Assembly: GCA_964370195.1 (NCBI GenBank)
Contig: CAYJIH010000023.1
Location: forward strand, 1-28,638
Origin: JAAYCI01 sp964370195
GTDB lineage: Bacteria; Bacillota; Clostridia; Oscillospirales; Ruminococcaceae
Reading direction: 5' to 3'
DNA: 28,638 nucleotides
Positions 8,299-16,044 of the stretch are shown here, in pieces; the first letter of the stretch is position 1; each line of letters starts with the position of its first letter. The notes beneath the pieces were generated by a model. The model was not told the DNA's origin. It searched no databases and saw only the letters and a list, made by a program, of their open reading frames with translations. Both the position numbers and the translations under genes were made by a program.

Positions 8299-8907
8299 CT
8301 GGATACGCAAACAAACCGCGATGTAACAACCGAAAGTTCTTCACCCACCTCAAAAGAAAACGTTAAAGTAACACAAAGTAGCTCTAAAAAAGTAGGTCTG
8401 GTTATATTTTTACTCAGTTTGGTTTTGGCTGTTGGCACTGTTTTGGTAGGGCCTGTGCTCGTAAGTGGAGCAGAGACAACCCCTGCTTCCAGTGGCGCTA
8501 CGGTCTCTGCCGTACCAGCTCAAGTTAGCAACTACGAAACTGTTTCGGAAGCCGCTTCTGTTTTAGGTTTTACCCCAAAATTGCCAAGTGATTTACCGGA
8601 AGAATACCGCCTAGCAGCCATTCGCACATTGGACGGTGGTATTTTGGAAATAGAATATCAATCAAATGAGAATGTGTTGTTTTACAGAACAGCACTTGGT
8701 GCAAACGACCTTTCTTTATTAGGCAACACACAACTTACTTTTACACTTACAGAGGAAGACGGCGCTGTGGTTCGCAGTTATGCCGGTGAAAGTGAAGATA
8801 GCCTGTATGTAGCCGTTTGGGCACAAGATGACGCTAGCTACGCCATCGTTTCAGAGCAAGCGCTTGCCCAAGAAGAGATGCAAAACATCTCGCAAAGCAT
8901 TGCCTAG
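8299..8907 (+). CDS. membrane-anchored DUF4367-like protein with a non-standard start codon
   Basis: The open frame runs from just after a stop at 8278 to 8907. It encodes a Ser/Thr-rich cytoplasmic segment, a lysine pair, one membrane span (VGLVIFLLSLVLAVGTVLVG) and an extracellular domain. That domain reads LPSDLPEEYRLA, ILEIEYQSNENVLFYR and, at the end, YAIVSEQALAQEEMQNISQS. The pattern resembles DUF4367, seen in Firmicute anti-sigma-like proteins. No in-frame ATG, GTG or TTG precedes the membrane span; the first is a TTG at 8419 in the middle of it. The best start is CTG at 8299, or ATT at 8296, behind AGAAGG at 8283-8288. Other genes here (galE, the PrsA-like gene) also use about 10-base spacing and a TTG start. 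No sigma factor neighbour is visible. Confidence 0.7.
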   Translation: MDTQTNRDVTTESSSPTSKENVKVTQSSSKKVGLVIFLLSLVLAVGTVLVGPVLVSGAETTPASSGATVSAVPAQVSNYETVSEAASVLGFTPKLPSDLPEEYRLAAIRTLDGGILEIEYQSNENVLFYRTALGANDLSLLGNTQLTFTLTEEDGAVVRSYAGESEDSLYVAVWAQDDASYAIVSEQALAQEEMQNISQSIA

Positions 8908-8939
8908 CATTGCTTGTTCGGTTTTACAAAAGCAAACAC

Positions 8940-8981
8940 AATAAAGCGTCAACCTGTAAAAGGGTGGCGCTTTATTTTTTT
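8940..8981 (+). terminator. rho-independent terminator after the DUF4367-like gene
   Basis: The arm aataaagcgtcaacc pairs with gggtggcgctttatt around a seven-base loop. One mismatch and one G-U pair interrupt the stem, and a run of T continues to 8981. It lies 33 bases after the stop codon. Confidence 0.9.
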
Positions 8982-9005
8982 ATCCATTCTTTTTTCCTCA
9001 TAAAG

Positions 9006-9034
9006 TTGCGATAAACTGAAAAATTGCGTATAAT
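9006..9034 (+). promoter_or_regulatory. sigma-A-type promoter for the BTAD regulator-galE operon
   Basis: TTGCGA at 9006-9011 and a perfect TATAAT at 9029-9034 are separated by exactly 17 bases. Transcription would begin near 9041, giving a leader of about 130 bases before the ATG at 9171. Confidence 0.75.
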
Positions 9035-9097
9035 AAAAAAATACCCAAATTTTTTTTACAGTTTTTATACAAAGCACTAACCAAAACACATATACAG

Positions 9098-9169
9098 CCA
9101 CGGCAAACACGCCGTGGTTACAAATGGCCGAAGGCAAGCCGTTGCCTTCCACTGAAAGGGGGGCCTTTC
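9098..9169 (+). promoter_or_regulatory. three consecutive hairpins in the 5' leader of the BTAD regulator gene
   Basis: Hairpin A pairs ccacggc (9098-9104) with gccgtgg (9111-9117). Hairpin B pairs gaaggcaa (9130-9137) with ttgccttc (9142-9149) around a four-base loop. Hairpin C pairs gaaagg (9154-9159) with cctttc (9164-9169) around gggg and contains the only ribosome site of the downstream gene. The gccgt in the loop of B (9138-9142) could also pair with acggc of A (9100-9104). The leader therefore has competing folds, and C could block translation. Confidence 0.6.
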
Positions 9170-9170
9170 C

Positions 9171-10367
9171 ATGCAAATTCAAAAAATCACAGTTCATGTG
9201 CTGGATTCGTTTTCGGTTTGGGTAAACGACGAATTGGTTGTACAAAGTGCCTCAAGGCTTACAAAACCGTGGCAATTGTTTTGTTATCTCATTTTAAACA
9301 GAGAAAAGTTCATCAGTAGCCGCAAGCTAATCGCAACCCTTTGGGAAGACGACTCTTTGGCCGACCCAGCCAATGTCCTTAAAAACGCCGTATACAGCTT
9401 GCGCAAAGAGCTGTGTGCGGGCGAAAGCATGGCAGAAAGTCCCATCATCTACTCTTCCGGCAGTTACCGCTTTGACCCAGCCGTAACGCTTGAATTTGAT
9501 TTGGATTATTTTACAAGCCACTGTGCACTTTCCAAAAAAGAAGGCGAGCCGGTGGAACTGTGTATGGAGCATTGCCGCGAGGCCATGGATGTTTACAAGG
9601 ATGATTTTTTGCCCCAGCTAGACCAAGAGCTGTGGGCTGTGCCGTATTTTATTGAAAACCGGCAAAGATATTTAGATTGTGTGCACCGCCTGTGCGAGCA
9701 TCTTCACAAAAAACAGCTGTATCGAGAGCTTTTGGATGTAGCAAACAAGCCGTTTCAGCTGGATATGCTCGACGATGAAACCCTTATTTTTCAATTGACG
9801 GCACTAAATGAACTAAAAATGTACCGTGTGGTGGTAACCACCTATTCGAAAATGGTTCGGCAATATCGCAACACTTTGGGCGGCACACCGCCATCCGAGG
9901 CCAGAAAGCTTTATCAGGTGGCCAGCGAAAAAGTGAACAAAACAGAACAAGACATCATGATCATCAAGGCAGATATCACAAGCGGCGAGCATGTATCACG
10001 GCCACAGCGAGGCGCTTATTTCTGCAATTACAGTGACTTCCACAGCGTATATGGGCTGCTAAAACGCTCGTCCGACCGCAACCGGCAAATTTTGGTGCTG
10101 GCGCTTTTCACCTTGATGCCACACCAAAAATCAAACAGCGCGCCAAACGATTTGGCGCGTGGCATGGCCGAGTTTAAGGTGGTGGCAATGAACACCTTGC
10201 GCAAAGCAGATACGTTTGCGCGATATTCACAAAACCAATATGCCGTTTTACTGAGTGTTGCCTCGCTGGAAGCCGGGCGCTTGGTGCGAGATCGTATTTG
10301 CGAAAGTTTTACCAAAACACCGGCAGGGCGCGTGTACACATTGGATGTAAAACTGGCAGAGGTATAA
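9171..10367 (+). CDS. BTAD/SARP-like transcriptional regulator with degenerate GGDEF-like C-terminus
   Basis: The protein has 398 residues. Residues 1-100 form an OmpR-type winged helix (LTKPWQLFCYLILNREKFIS, then LWEDDSLADPANVLKNAVYS, then LRKEL). Residues 105-250 match the helical bacterial transcriptional activation domain. The C-terminal 110 residues look like a decayed diguanylate cyclase fold: ADTFARYSQNQYAVLLSVAS aligns with the usual RYGGDEFAVLL, but the GGDEF signature is lost (SQNQY). Cyclase activity is therefore unlikely, while nucleotide or protein sensing is possible. It leads an apparent operon with galE 34 bases downstream. The ATG at 9171 is preceded by a G-rich ribosome site buried in a hairpin. 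Its targets are unknown. Confidence 0.82.
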   Translation: MQIQKITVHVLDSFSVWVNDELVVQSASRLTKPWQLFCYLILNREKFISSRKLIATLWEDDSLADPANVLKNAVYSLRKELCAGESMAESPIIYSSGSYRFDPAVTLEFDLDYFTSHCALSKKEGEPVELCMEHCREAMDVYKDDFLPQLDQELWAVPYFIENRQRYLDCVHRLCEHLHKKQLYRELLDVANKPFQLDMLDDETLIFQLTALNELKMYRVVVTTYSKMVRQYRNTLGGTPPSEARKLYQVASEKVNKTEQDIMIIKADITSGEHVSRPQRGAYFCNYSDFHSVYGLLKRSSDRNRQILVLALFTLMPHQKSNSAPNDLARGMAEFKVVAMNTLRKADTFARYSQNQYAVLLSVASLEAGRLVRDRICESFTKTPAGRVYTLDVKLAEV

Positions 10368-10401
10368 ATTATTTTCCATCATACGAAAGGATGTGCTTTT
10401 T

Positions 10402-11418
10402 TTGTCTATTTTAGTAACCGGCGGGGCCGGGTATATCGGCAGCCATACGTGTGTAGAACTTTTGCAAGCTGGCTACGACGTACTTGTGGCCGATAATCTC
10501 ATCAATTCCAGCGAAGAATCTTTGCGACGTGTGCAACAAATTACGCAAAAAAACCTTCGCTTTGAACAAATCGATTTGACAGACGAAGCAAAAACACTGG
10601 CACTTTTCCAAAACAACCCCGATATCGACGCCGTTGTGCATTTTGCCGCCTTAAAAGCGGTGGGCGAAAGCGTAGAAAAACCACTTGAATACTATTCAAA
10701 CAACCTTGCGTGCACACTTTCTGTGCTAAATGCCATGAAAAAAACCGGTGTAAACCGTTTTGTGTTCTCTTCTTCGGCCACGGTATATGGCGAAAACAAC
10801 ACAGCGCCCATGAAGGAAGAAATGGCCACATCAGCCACAAACCCATACGGCTACACAAAGCTATTTATAGAGCAAATTTTGCAAGATTTGCACCACGCAA
10901 TGCCCACTTTTTCGCCGGCACTTTTACGATATTTTAACCCCATTGGGGCACACCCCTCTGGCTTAATTGGCGAAGATCCACGTGGCATTCCAAACAATTT
11001 GGTGCCCTATATTGCACGCGTAGCCACCGGAGAATATGAAAAAGTGCGTGTGTTTGGCAACGATTATGAAACAAAAGATGGCACAGGTGTGCGCGATTAT
11101 ATCCACGTGGTGGATTTAGCAAAAGGGCATGTGGCCGCTTTACGTAAGCTAGAAAAAGATGGCGGGCTGTTTATTTGCAACCTTGGTGCCGGCAAAGGGT
11201 ATAGCGTTTTAGAAGTGATTGCCGCTTATGCCAAAGCGTGCAACAAAGAGTTGCCCTATGAAATATTGCCGCGCCGCGCCGGAGACATTGCCGAAATGTA
11301 TGCCGATGCCTCCCGTGCAAAAGATGAATTGTCTTGGCAAACCACGCTTGATTTGGACGCCATGTGCCGCGACAGCTGGAACTGGCAAAGCGCGAACCCA
11401 AACGGCTATTTAGGATAA
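10402..11418 (+). CDS. galE: UDP-glucose 4-epimerase
   Basis: Starting from the TTG at 10402 the protein has 338 residues, begins MSILVTGGAGYIGSHT, and matches GalE in length and numbering. The NAD site GGAGYIG is at 7-13, the serine motif is FSSSATVYG, and the catalytic pair is Y149 and K153 (YGYTK), the same numbers as in E. coli GalE. It interconverts UDP-glucose and UDP-galactose, and possibly the N-acetylated forms. TTG is preferred over the GTG at 10403-9=10393... the GTG at 10393 lies only two bases after the GAAAGG ribosome site, whereas the TTG has normal spacing. It sits between the BTAD regulator and a sugar nucleotidyltransferase, so the trio probably controls sugar nucleotide supply. 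Confidence 0.95.
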   Translation: MSILVTGGAGYIGSHTCVELLQAGYDVLVADNLINSSEESLRRVQQITQKNLRFEQIDLTDEAKTLALFQNNPDIDAVVHFAALKAVGESVEKPLEYYSNNLACTLSVLNAMKKTGVNRFVFSSSATVYGENNTAPMKEEMATSATNPYGYTKLFIEQILQDLHHAMPTFSPALLRYFNPIGAHPSGLIGEDPRGIPNNLVPYIARVATGEYEKVRVFGNDYETKDGTGVRDYIHVVDLAKGHVAALRKLEKDGGLFICNLGAGKGYSVLEVIAAYAKACNKELPYEILPRRAGDIAEMYADASRAKDELSWQTTLDLDAMCRDSWNWQSANPNGYLG

Positions 11419-11484
11419 CATCCGTTTTGCGGTTTTTACTTCAAATATATCAACCCCACTTTGGGGCAACAGGAGGAAGAAACA

Positions 11485-12405
11485 ATGAACAAACCCATTT
11501 TGGTGGTGCTAGCAGCTGGCATGGGCAGCCGCTATGGAGGCTTAAAACAAATCGATCCTGTGGGGCCAAACAAGGAATTGATTATTGATTATTCTTTGTA
11601 TGATGCAAAACAGGCCGGTTTTGAAACTGTGGTTTTCATCATCAAGCATGAAATAGAAGAAGATTTTAAAGCGGCCATTGGAGACAGAGTGTCGCGCTAT
11701 ATGCATGTGGAATATGCCTTTCAGCAGCTAGAAAAATTGCCACAAGGGTTTTCTGTTCCACAAGACCGTGTAAAGCCCTTTGGCACATCGCACGCTTTGC
11801 TTTGTGCAAAGGAATTTATAAACGGGCCCATCGCTGTTATCAACGCCGATGATTACTATGGCCCCGACGCCTTTAAAACCTTGTATAACTTTTTAACGCA
11901 GCCGCACGACACCGATAAACACCACTATGCAATGGTGGGCTATCGCGTTGAAAACACCGTTACCGAGCATGGCAGTGTAACACGCGGTGTGTGCAAAGCC
12001 GATGCAAACGGTTTTTTACAGCATATCGAAGAAACACATGACATTGAGAAAACACAAAGCGGTGCACGTGCGCCCGGTGAAAAAGACGGTGTGTGGAATG
12101 AACTTGCCGCCGGCACCTTGGTTTCGATGAACTTTTGGGGTTTTGATGAAAGCTTTATGCACGAAGTAGAAACTGGGTTCCCTGCTTTCCTTTCCGAAAA
12201 TCTTCCCACAAACCCACTAAAATGCGAATATTTGTTACCCTCCTCGGTACAAGCGCTCATCGAAAACGGCAAAGCCGATGTAAAAGTTCTCTCTAGCGCG
12301 GATCGCTGGTGGGGCGTAACATATCAGGAGGACAAGCCCGGCGTTATGCAGGCTTTGGCACAAAAACACGAAAGCGGGCAATACCCAACGCCACTTTGGG
12401 GCTAG
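11485..12405 (+). CDS. sugar-1-phosphate nucleotidyltransferase family protein
   Basis: The 306-residue protein starts MNKPILVVLAAGMGSRYGG and carries the nucleotide-binding LAAGMGSRYGGLKQ (residues 9-22) of NTP-transferases. A VINADDYYG metal and substrate motif follows in the middle. The C-terminal half includes LKCEYLLPSSVQ and SSADRWWGVTYQED, seen in a Clostridia nucleotidyltransferase family often annotated without a defined sugar. It would join a sugar-1-phosphate to UTP or a similar nucleotide. Its place 66 bases after galE suggests work on glucose, galactose or an N-acetylhexosamine, but the substrate cannot be read from the sequence. AGGAGG eight bases before the ATG at 11485 decides the start. 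Confidence 0.85.
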   Translation: MNKPILVVLAAGMGSRYGGLKQIDPVGPNKELIIDYSLYDAKQAGFETVVFIIKHEIEEDFKAAIGDRVSRYMHVEYAFQQLEKLPQGFSVPQDRVKPFGTSHALLCAKEFINGPIAVINADDYYGPDAFKTLYNFLTQPHDTDKHHYAMVGYRVENTVTEHGSVTRGVCKADANGFLQHIEETHDIEKTQSGARAPGEKDGVWNELAAGTLVSMNFWGFDESFMHEVETGFPAFLSENLPTNPLKCEYLLPSSVQALIENGKADVKVLSSADRWWGVTYQEDKPGVMQALAQKHESGQYPTPLWG

Positions 12406-12428
12406 GCTTTTCGCCAAACACACTTTGC

Positions 12429-12457
12429 TTGCATCCTGCATAAAATGCGAGTATAAT
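12429..12457 (+). promoter_or_regulatory. sigma-A-type promoter upstream of the PrsA-like gene
   Basis: TTGCAT at 12429-12434 and a perfect TATAAT at 12452-12457 are 17 bases apart. The expected start is near 12464. The transcript would run almost at once into the hairpin at 12469-12492, so this promoter and that hairpin together look like an attenuated leader. Confidence 0.7.
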
Positions 12458-12468
12458 ATAAAGACTGG

Positions 12469-12492
12469 GCCGCTGTGCGCAGCGGCTTTTTT
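12469..12492 (+). terminator. terminator-like hairpin, either ending the galE operon or attenuating the PrsA-like gene
   Basis: GCCGCTG pairs with CAGCGGC around TGCG, followed by six T residues (12487-12492). It lies 64 bases after the nucleotidyltransferase stop, so it can end that operon. It is also only a few bases downstream of the predicted start site of the next promoter. Confidence 0.8.
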
Positions 12493-12505
12493 ATGGAATG
12501 ATGAC

Positions 12506-12526
12506 GAAAAGTGCCAGGCACTTTTC
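12506..12526 (+). promoter_or_regulatory. palindrome in the leader of the PrsA-like gene
   Basis: GAAAAGTGCC and GGCACTTTTC are perfect reverse complements around a single A, five bases before the ribosome site GGGAG. It could be a protein operator or, in RNA, a nine-pair hairpin with a CAG loop next to the ribosome site. No other exact copy was noticed in the window. Confidence 0.5.
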
Positions 12527-12545
12527 CGAAGGGAGCTTAAGTAAA

Positions 12546-13583
12546 TTGAAAAAAAACAAATGGGTTTCTTTGCTGCTTGCGGGTGGCTTGTGCGTATCTT
12601 TAAGTGGATGTATCGGCAATTTTTACGAAAATGTGGGCACAGTAGACGGCCAAGAAATATCCTCTGGTTTGTATTTAAACCTACAGTACGACGCCTATAA
12701 TTACGGCCGAACCCTGGTGGAAGATACAGAAGCCGATGTGTTTGGGCAAGAAGTGGATGGCCTTTCCTTTAATGAATGGCTCTCGCAAGAAACAGACACC
12801 CGCCTGCGCGAATATGTGGCGGTGGAGCGCCTTAGCCGAGAGAACGAAGTGATATTAAGCGAAGAAGGCTATAGTTATTTAGAGCAAATGGCCTCTTACT
12901 GGGAGTTTTCCAGCGAAATATATGCCGAAAACGGCATCAGCTACGACACAATGATGCGCACACTAACAAATGATTTACTAAAAAGCGAACTCTTCCTTTA
13001 TTTTTATGGGCCCGAAGGGGAACTGGCACCAAGCGATGAGGAAATTCGCACAGCATACGACGAGCAATTCGGAAAAATAGAGTACATCTCATTGCCTTAC
13101 ACCACCACGGGAGATCCTACGGAGGAAAAAGAGGCCGAAGTGATGGCAGTTGCCGAGGAATTGCAAGCACGCCTTGAAGCCGGCGAAACCTTAGAGGACG
13201 TTGCAGAAAGCGGTGTATCGCAAGCGTATGAAATTACCGGGCGCGAATTTACAGATGCAAGCACAGAAGCCTCTGTCTCCTCCAGTTACCTTGAGTTTGA
13301 AGGCGATGATGACAGTGCATACTACCCACAAGAATTCCGTAGCAGCTTAAAAGATTTAGAAAATGGCACGGTTGGTGTGCATGTAATGGACAGTGTTATT
13401 TTAGTATATGAAAAAGTGCCAAACTTTGAAGACGACGAAACATTTGAAGCAGAGCGCGACAATGTAGTGCAAAGTTTGTATCAAGATGATTTTGACACGT
13501 ACTTAGAAGATATTTACAGTGCCTATCCACTGGATTTCTCTTTTGGGGCACGCAGTTATTTTAGCCCAAAGAAAATTGTATAA
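12546..13583 (+). CDS. PrsA/SurA-like foldase lipoprotein
   Basis: Starting from the TTG at 12546 (GGGAG ten bases upstream) the 345-residue protein begins MKKNKWVSLLLAGG and has a lipobox LSGC with the lipidated cysteine at residue 22. It is therefore a lipoprotein on the outer face of the membrane. The rest is acidic, with a long helical SurA/PrsA-type N-terminal region (NEWLSQETDTRLREYVAVER and so on). A later part has parvulin-like strands (GKIEYISLPY, LQARLEAGETLEDVAESG, NGTVGVHVMDSVILVYEKV). The parvulin core is weakly conserved, so prolyl isomerase activity is uncertain; chaperone function for exported proteins is more likely. An ATG 48 bases upstream is rejected because it would put a polar extension before the signal peptide and overlap the leader palindrome. 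Confidence 0.75.
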   Translation: MKKNKWVSLLLAGGLCVSLSGCIGNFYENVGTVDGQEISSGLYLNLQYDAYNYGRTLVEDTEADVFGQEVDGLSFNEWLSQETDTRLREYVAVERLSRENEVILSEEGYSYLEQMASYWEFSSEIYAENGISYDTMMRTLTNDLLKSELFLYFYGPEGELAPSDEEIRTAYDEQFGKIEYISLPYTTTGDPTEEKEAEVMAVAEELQARLEAGETLEDVAESGVSQAYEITGREFTDASTEASVSSSYLEFEGDDDSAYYPQEFRSSLKDLENGTVGVHVMDSVILVYEKVPNFEDDETFEAERDNVVQSLYQDDFDTYLEDIYSAYPLDFSFGARSYFSPKKIV

Positions 13584-13594
13584 TGTCACCTATT

Positions 13595-13623
13595 AAAAAG
13601 GCGGGCAGGCAGCCCGCCTTTTT
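13595..13623 (+). terminator. strong rho-independent terminator after the PrsA-like gene
   Basis: AAAAAGGCGGGC pairs perfectly with GCCCGCCTTTTT around AGGCA, so the T tract is part of the stem. It lies 12 bases after the stop codon and separates this gene from ftsH. Confidence 0.95.
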
Positions 13624-13709
13624 ATATTTTCAAAAAAAGTGCTTCGTTTTTATGTTTGGCAAACACAGCCGCCAAGTGCTAAAATTCATGTTTCGTTCAT
13701 AGTTTTTCC

Positions 13710-13738
13710 TTGACCTACACACGTAACTTCGGTAAACT
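13710..13738 (+). promoter_or_regulatory. sigma-A-type promoter of ftsH
   Basis: TTGACC at 13710-13715 and TAAACT at 13733-13738 are 17 bases apart, about 95 bases before the ftsH start. No heat-shock CIRCE element was seen nearby. Confidence 0.6.
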
Positions 13739-13833
13739 GATACTGTTAGCCATTTATACAAACACTTGCTTTCATTTTCTGCATTGTTAAACGATATAAA
13801 ATAAACGCCCGTATACAGAGGAGACAAACCACC

Positions 13834-15979
13834 ATGAACAATGAAAAAAAGCCACATCAACCGCAAAACCCGCAAAGGACATTTTTTGTCTATGCAGGAA
13901 TTGCGCTTTTGGGCTTGTTGCTTGTACAGTATCTTGTGCTTCCATGGTTTCAAAATTCGCGTGTTGTGGAAGTGCCCTATAACGAATTTTTGGCCAAAGT
14001 AGAGGCCAATGAAGTGACCCGCGTTGAGCTGGATGAAGCCACCGGCCGCATTGATTTTGAAGTTGGCAAAAGCGAAACCGACGATACATCAGAGGCCACA
14101 TCGGAAACCACGGCCACTGTGGCAGGCATTGGCCCTGCTGCTGCCACCACTACATCGTACTATACAGGGCTGATCGATGATTCGGACCTTGTGCAGCGCT
14201 TAGAAGCAGCCACCGGCCCCGACGGAGAACCCATTGAGTTTACGCAAACTGTGCCTGTTCAGCAAGGTGTTTTGGGGCAGTTGCTAAGCATGTTTTTGCC
14301 CCTTCTTTTAATATTGGGCAGTTCTTATTTGTTGTTCCGCATGCTTTCGAAACGCATGGGTGGCGATGCCATGAGCTTTGGAAAATCGAATGCGAAAGTG
14401 TATGTGCAAGCGCAAACCGGCATCACATTTGATGATGTGGCCGGCCAAGACGAAGCAAAAGAAGCGCTGGATGAAATTGTAGATTTTTTGCACAACCCTG
14501 ATAAATATAAATCTGTGGGTGCCAAAATGCCGAAAGGCGCTTTGCTTGTGGGCCCTCCCGGCACGGGCAAAACCCTTTTGGCAAAAGCCGTTGCAGGCGA
14601 AGCCGGTGTTCCGTTTTTCTCCATTGCAGGCAGTGAATTTGTGGAAATGTTTGTGGGGCGCGGTGCCGCACGTGTGCGCGATTTATTCAAACAAGCCAAA
14701 GAAAAATCGCCTTGTATTGTGTTTATAGACGAGCTGGACACCATTGGTAAAAAGCGCGATGGCGCCGGCTTAAATGGCAATGACGAGCGCGAGCAAACAT
14801 TAAACCAGCTGCTTAGCGAAATGGACGGGTTCGACGGTTCTTCCGGCGTGGTAATTTTGGCCGCTACAAACCGGCCGGAAAGCCTAGATGCCGCTTTATT
14901 GCGCCCCGGCCGCTTCGATCGGCGCATCCCGGTAGAATTGCCGGATTTAAAAGGCCGCGAAGCCATTTTACAAGTGCATGCAAAACAAGTGATGATGGAT
15001 GATGATATCAATTGGAATGTCATCGCGCGCACCACATCCGGTGCATCCGGTGCAGACCTAGCCAATATTGTAAACGAAAGTGCCCTGCGTGCTGTAAAGC
15101 ACAACCGCCGCATGGTGGTGCAGGCCGATTTAATGGAAAGCGTAGAAACGGTTATTGCCGGCCAGCAGCGAAAAAACAAGGTAATCAACCAAAAAGAGAA
15201 AAAAATTATTGCCTACCATGAAGTGGGCCACGCACTTGTGGCTGCCATGCAAACACACAGTGCCCCTGTAACAAAAATCACCATCATTCCGCGCACATCC
15301 GGTGCCCTTGGCTATACCATGCAAGTGGAAGAAGAGGAGCAAAACCTCATGAGCCGCAAAGAGGCGTTCAATCGCATGGCCACCTTGGCTGGTGGGCGCA
15401 GTGCCGAGGAACTTATTTTCGATGTGGCAACCACCGGTGCCGCAAATGATATTGAAAAATTGACAAAAATGGCCCGCAGCATGGTAACACGCTATGGTAT
15501 GAGTGAAGAGTTTGACATGATGGCACTGGAAACGGTAACAAACCAATACCTTGGCGGAGACACCCAGCTGGCCTGCGGGCCGGAAACGGCCGCCGCCATC
15601 GACCGTGAAGTGCTTGCACTCATCCGTTCGGCGCACGAAAAAGCACGACGTATTTTAGAAGAAAATAAAGAAAAATTACACGAACTTTCGGCTTATTTGC
15701 TGGAAAAAGAAACCATCACCGGCGAAGAGTTTATGCAAGTGCTGGGCATGGAAGATGAAAGCAAAAAAGAGGATGAGAGCGTGGCTAGTGTAGAAGAAAG
15801 CGCAAAAGANNNNNNNNNNNNNNNNNNNNNNNNNNNNNNNNNNNNNNNNNNNNNNNNNNNNNNNNNNNNNNNNNNNNNNNNNNNNNNNNNNNNNNNNNNN
15901 NNNNNNNNNCGTAACTAGTGCAGAAGAAAGCACAAGCACAGAAACAGACATAGAAGACACAGCACTCACCCCTTCATAG
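13834..15979 (+). CDS. ftsH: ATP-dependent membrane zinc metalloprotease FtsH (tail interrupted by assembly gap)
   Basis: Two membrane spans (about 17-38 and 150-170) flank an extracellular domain with a Ser/Thr/Ala-rich insertion. The cytosolic AAA domain has Walker A GPPGTGKT (240-247), pore motif FVEMFVG, Walker B IVFIDELD, and the second region of homology ATNRPESLDAALLRPGRFDRR without its last residue counted. The protease site is HEVGH (462-466). FtsH degrades misfolded membrane and regulatory proteins. An acidic Ser/Glu tail follows. The 100-N gap interrupts it and shifts the apparent frame; after the gap the continuing frame (VTSAEES...) ends at TAG 15977-15979, which I take as the true end. 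GAGGAG ten bases upstream supports the ATG. The HEVGH and FVGRGAARVRDLF variants are slight departures from textbook FtsH. Confidence 0.93.
15810..15909. other. assembly gap (100 N) in the ftsH tail
   Basis: Exactly 100 N, a conventional scaffold gap whose true length is unknown. Both flanks encode related repeat units (V-A-S-V-E-E-S before, V-T-S-A-E-E-S after), so a tandem repeat is the likely cause of the break. Confidence 0.97.
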
Positions 15980-15988
15980 TACAGTAAC

Positions 15989-16034
15989 AAAAGTGCCCCC
16001 AAAAATACAATGCGTATTTTCGGGGGGCACTTTT
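15989..16034. terminator. bidirectional terminator between ftsH and the TIGR04076 gene
   Basis: The outer arms aaaagtgccccc and ggggggcactttt pair. Inside them aaaatac pairs with gtatttt, making a long nested hairpin with A and T tracts on both sides. It lies between two convergent genes. Confidence 0.9.
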
Positions 16035-16044
16035 ATATTTTGTT

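Noticed and set aside
8419..8907. TTG at 8419 as start of the DUF4367-like gene
   Set aside because: It lies in the middle of the membrane span, with coding sequence and a better ribosome site upstream.
10393..10401. GTG at 10393 as start of galE
   Set aside because: Only two bases separate it from the ribosome site; the TTG at 10402 gives the family-standard N-terminus and the standard Y149/K153 numbering.
14325..15188. Long open frame of 287 codons on the minus strand inside ftsH
   Set aside because: It is a shadow of ftsH: Ser/Pro/Arg-rich composition, no ribosome site and no family match, opposite a highly conserved coding sequence.
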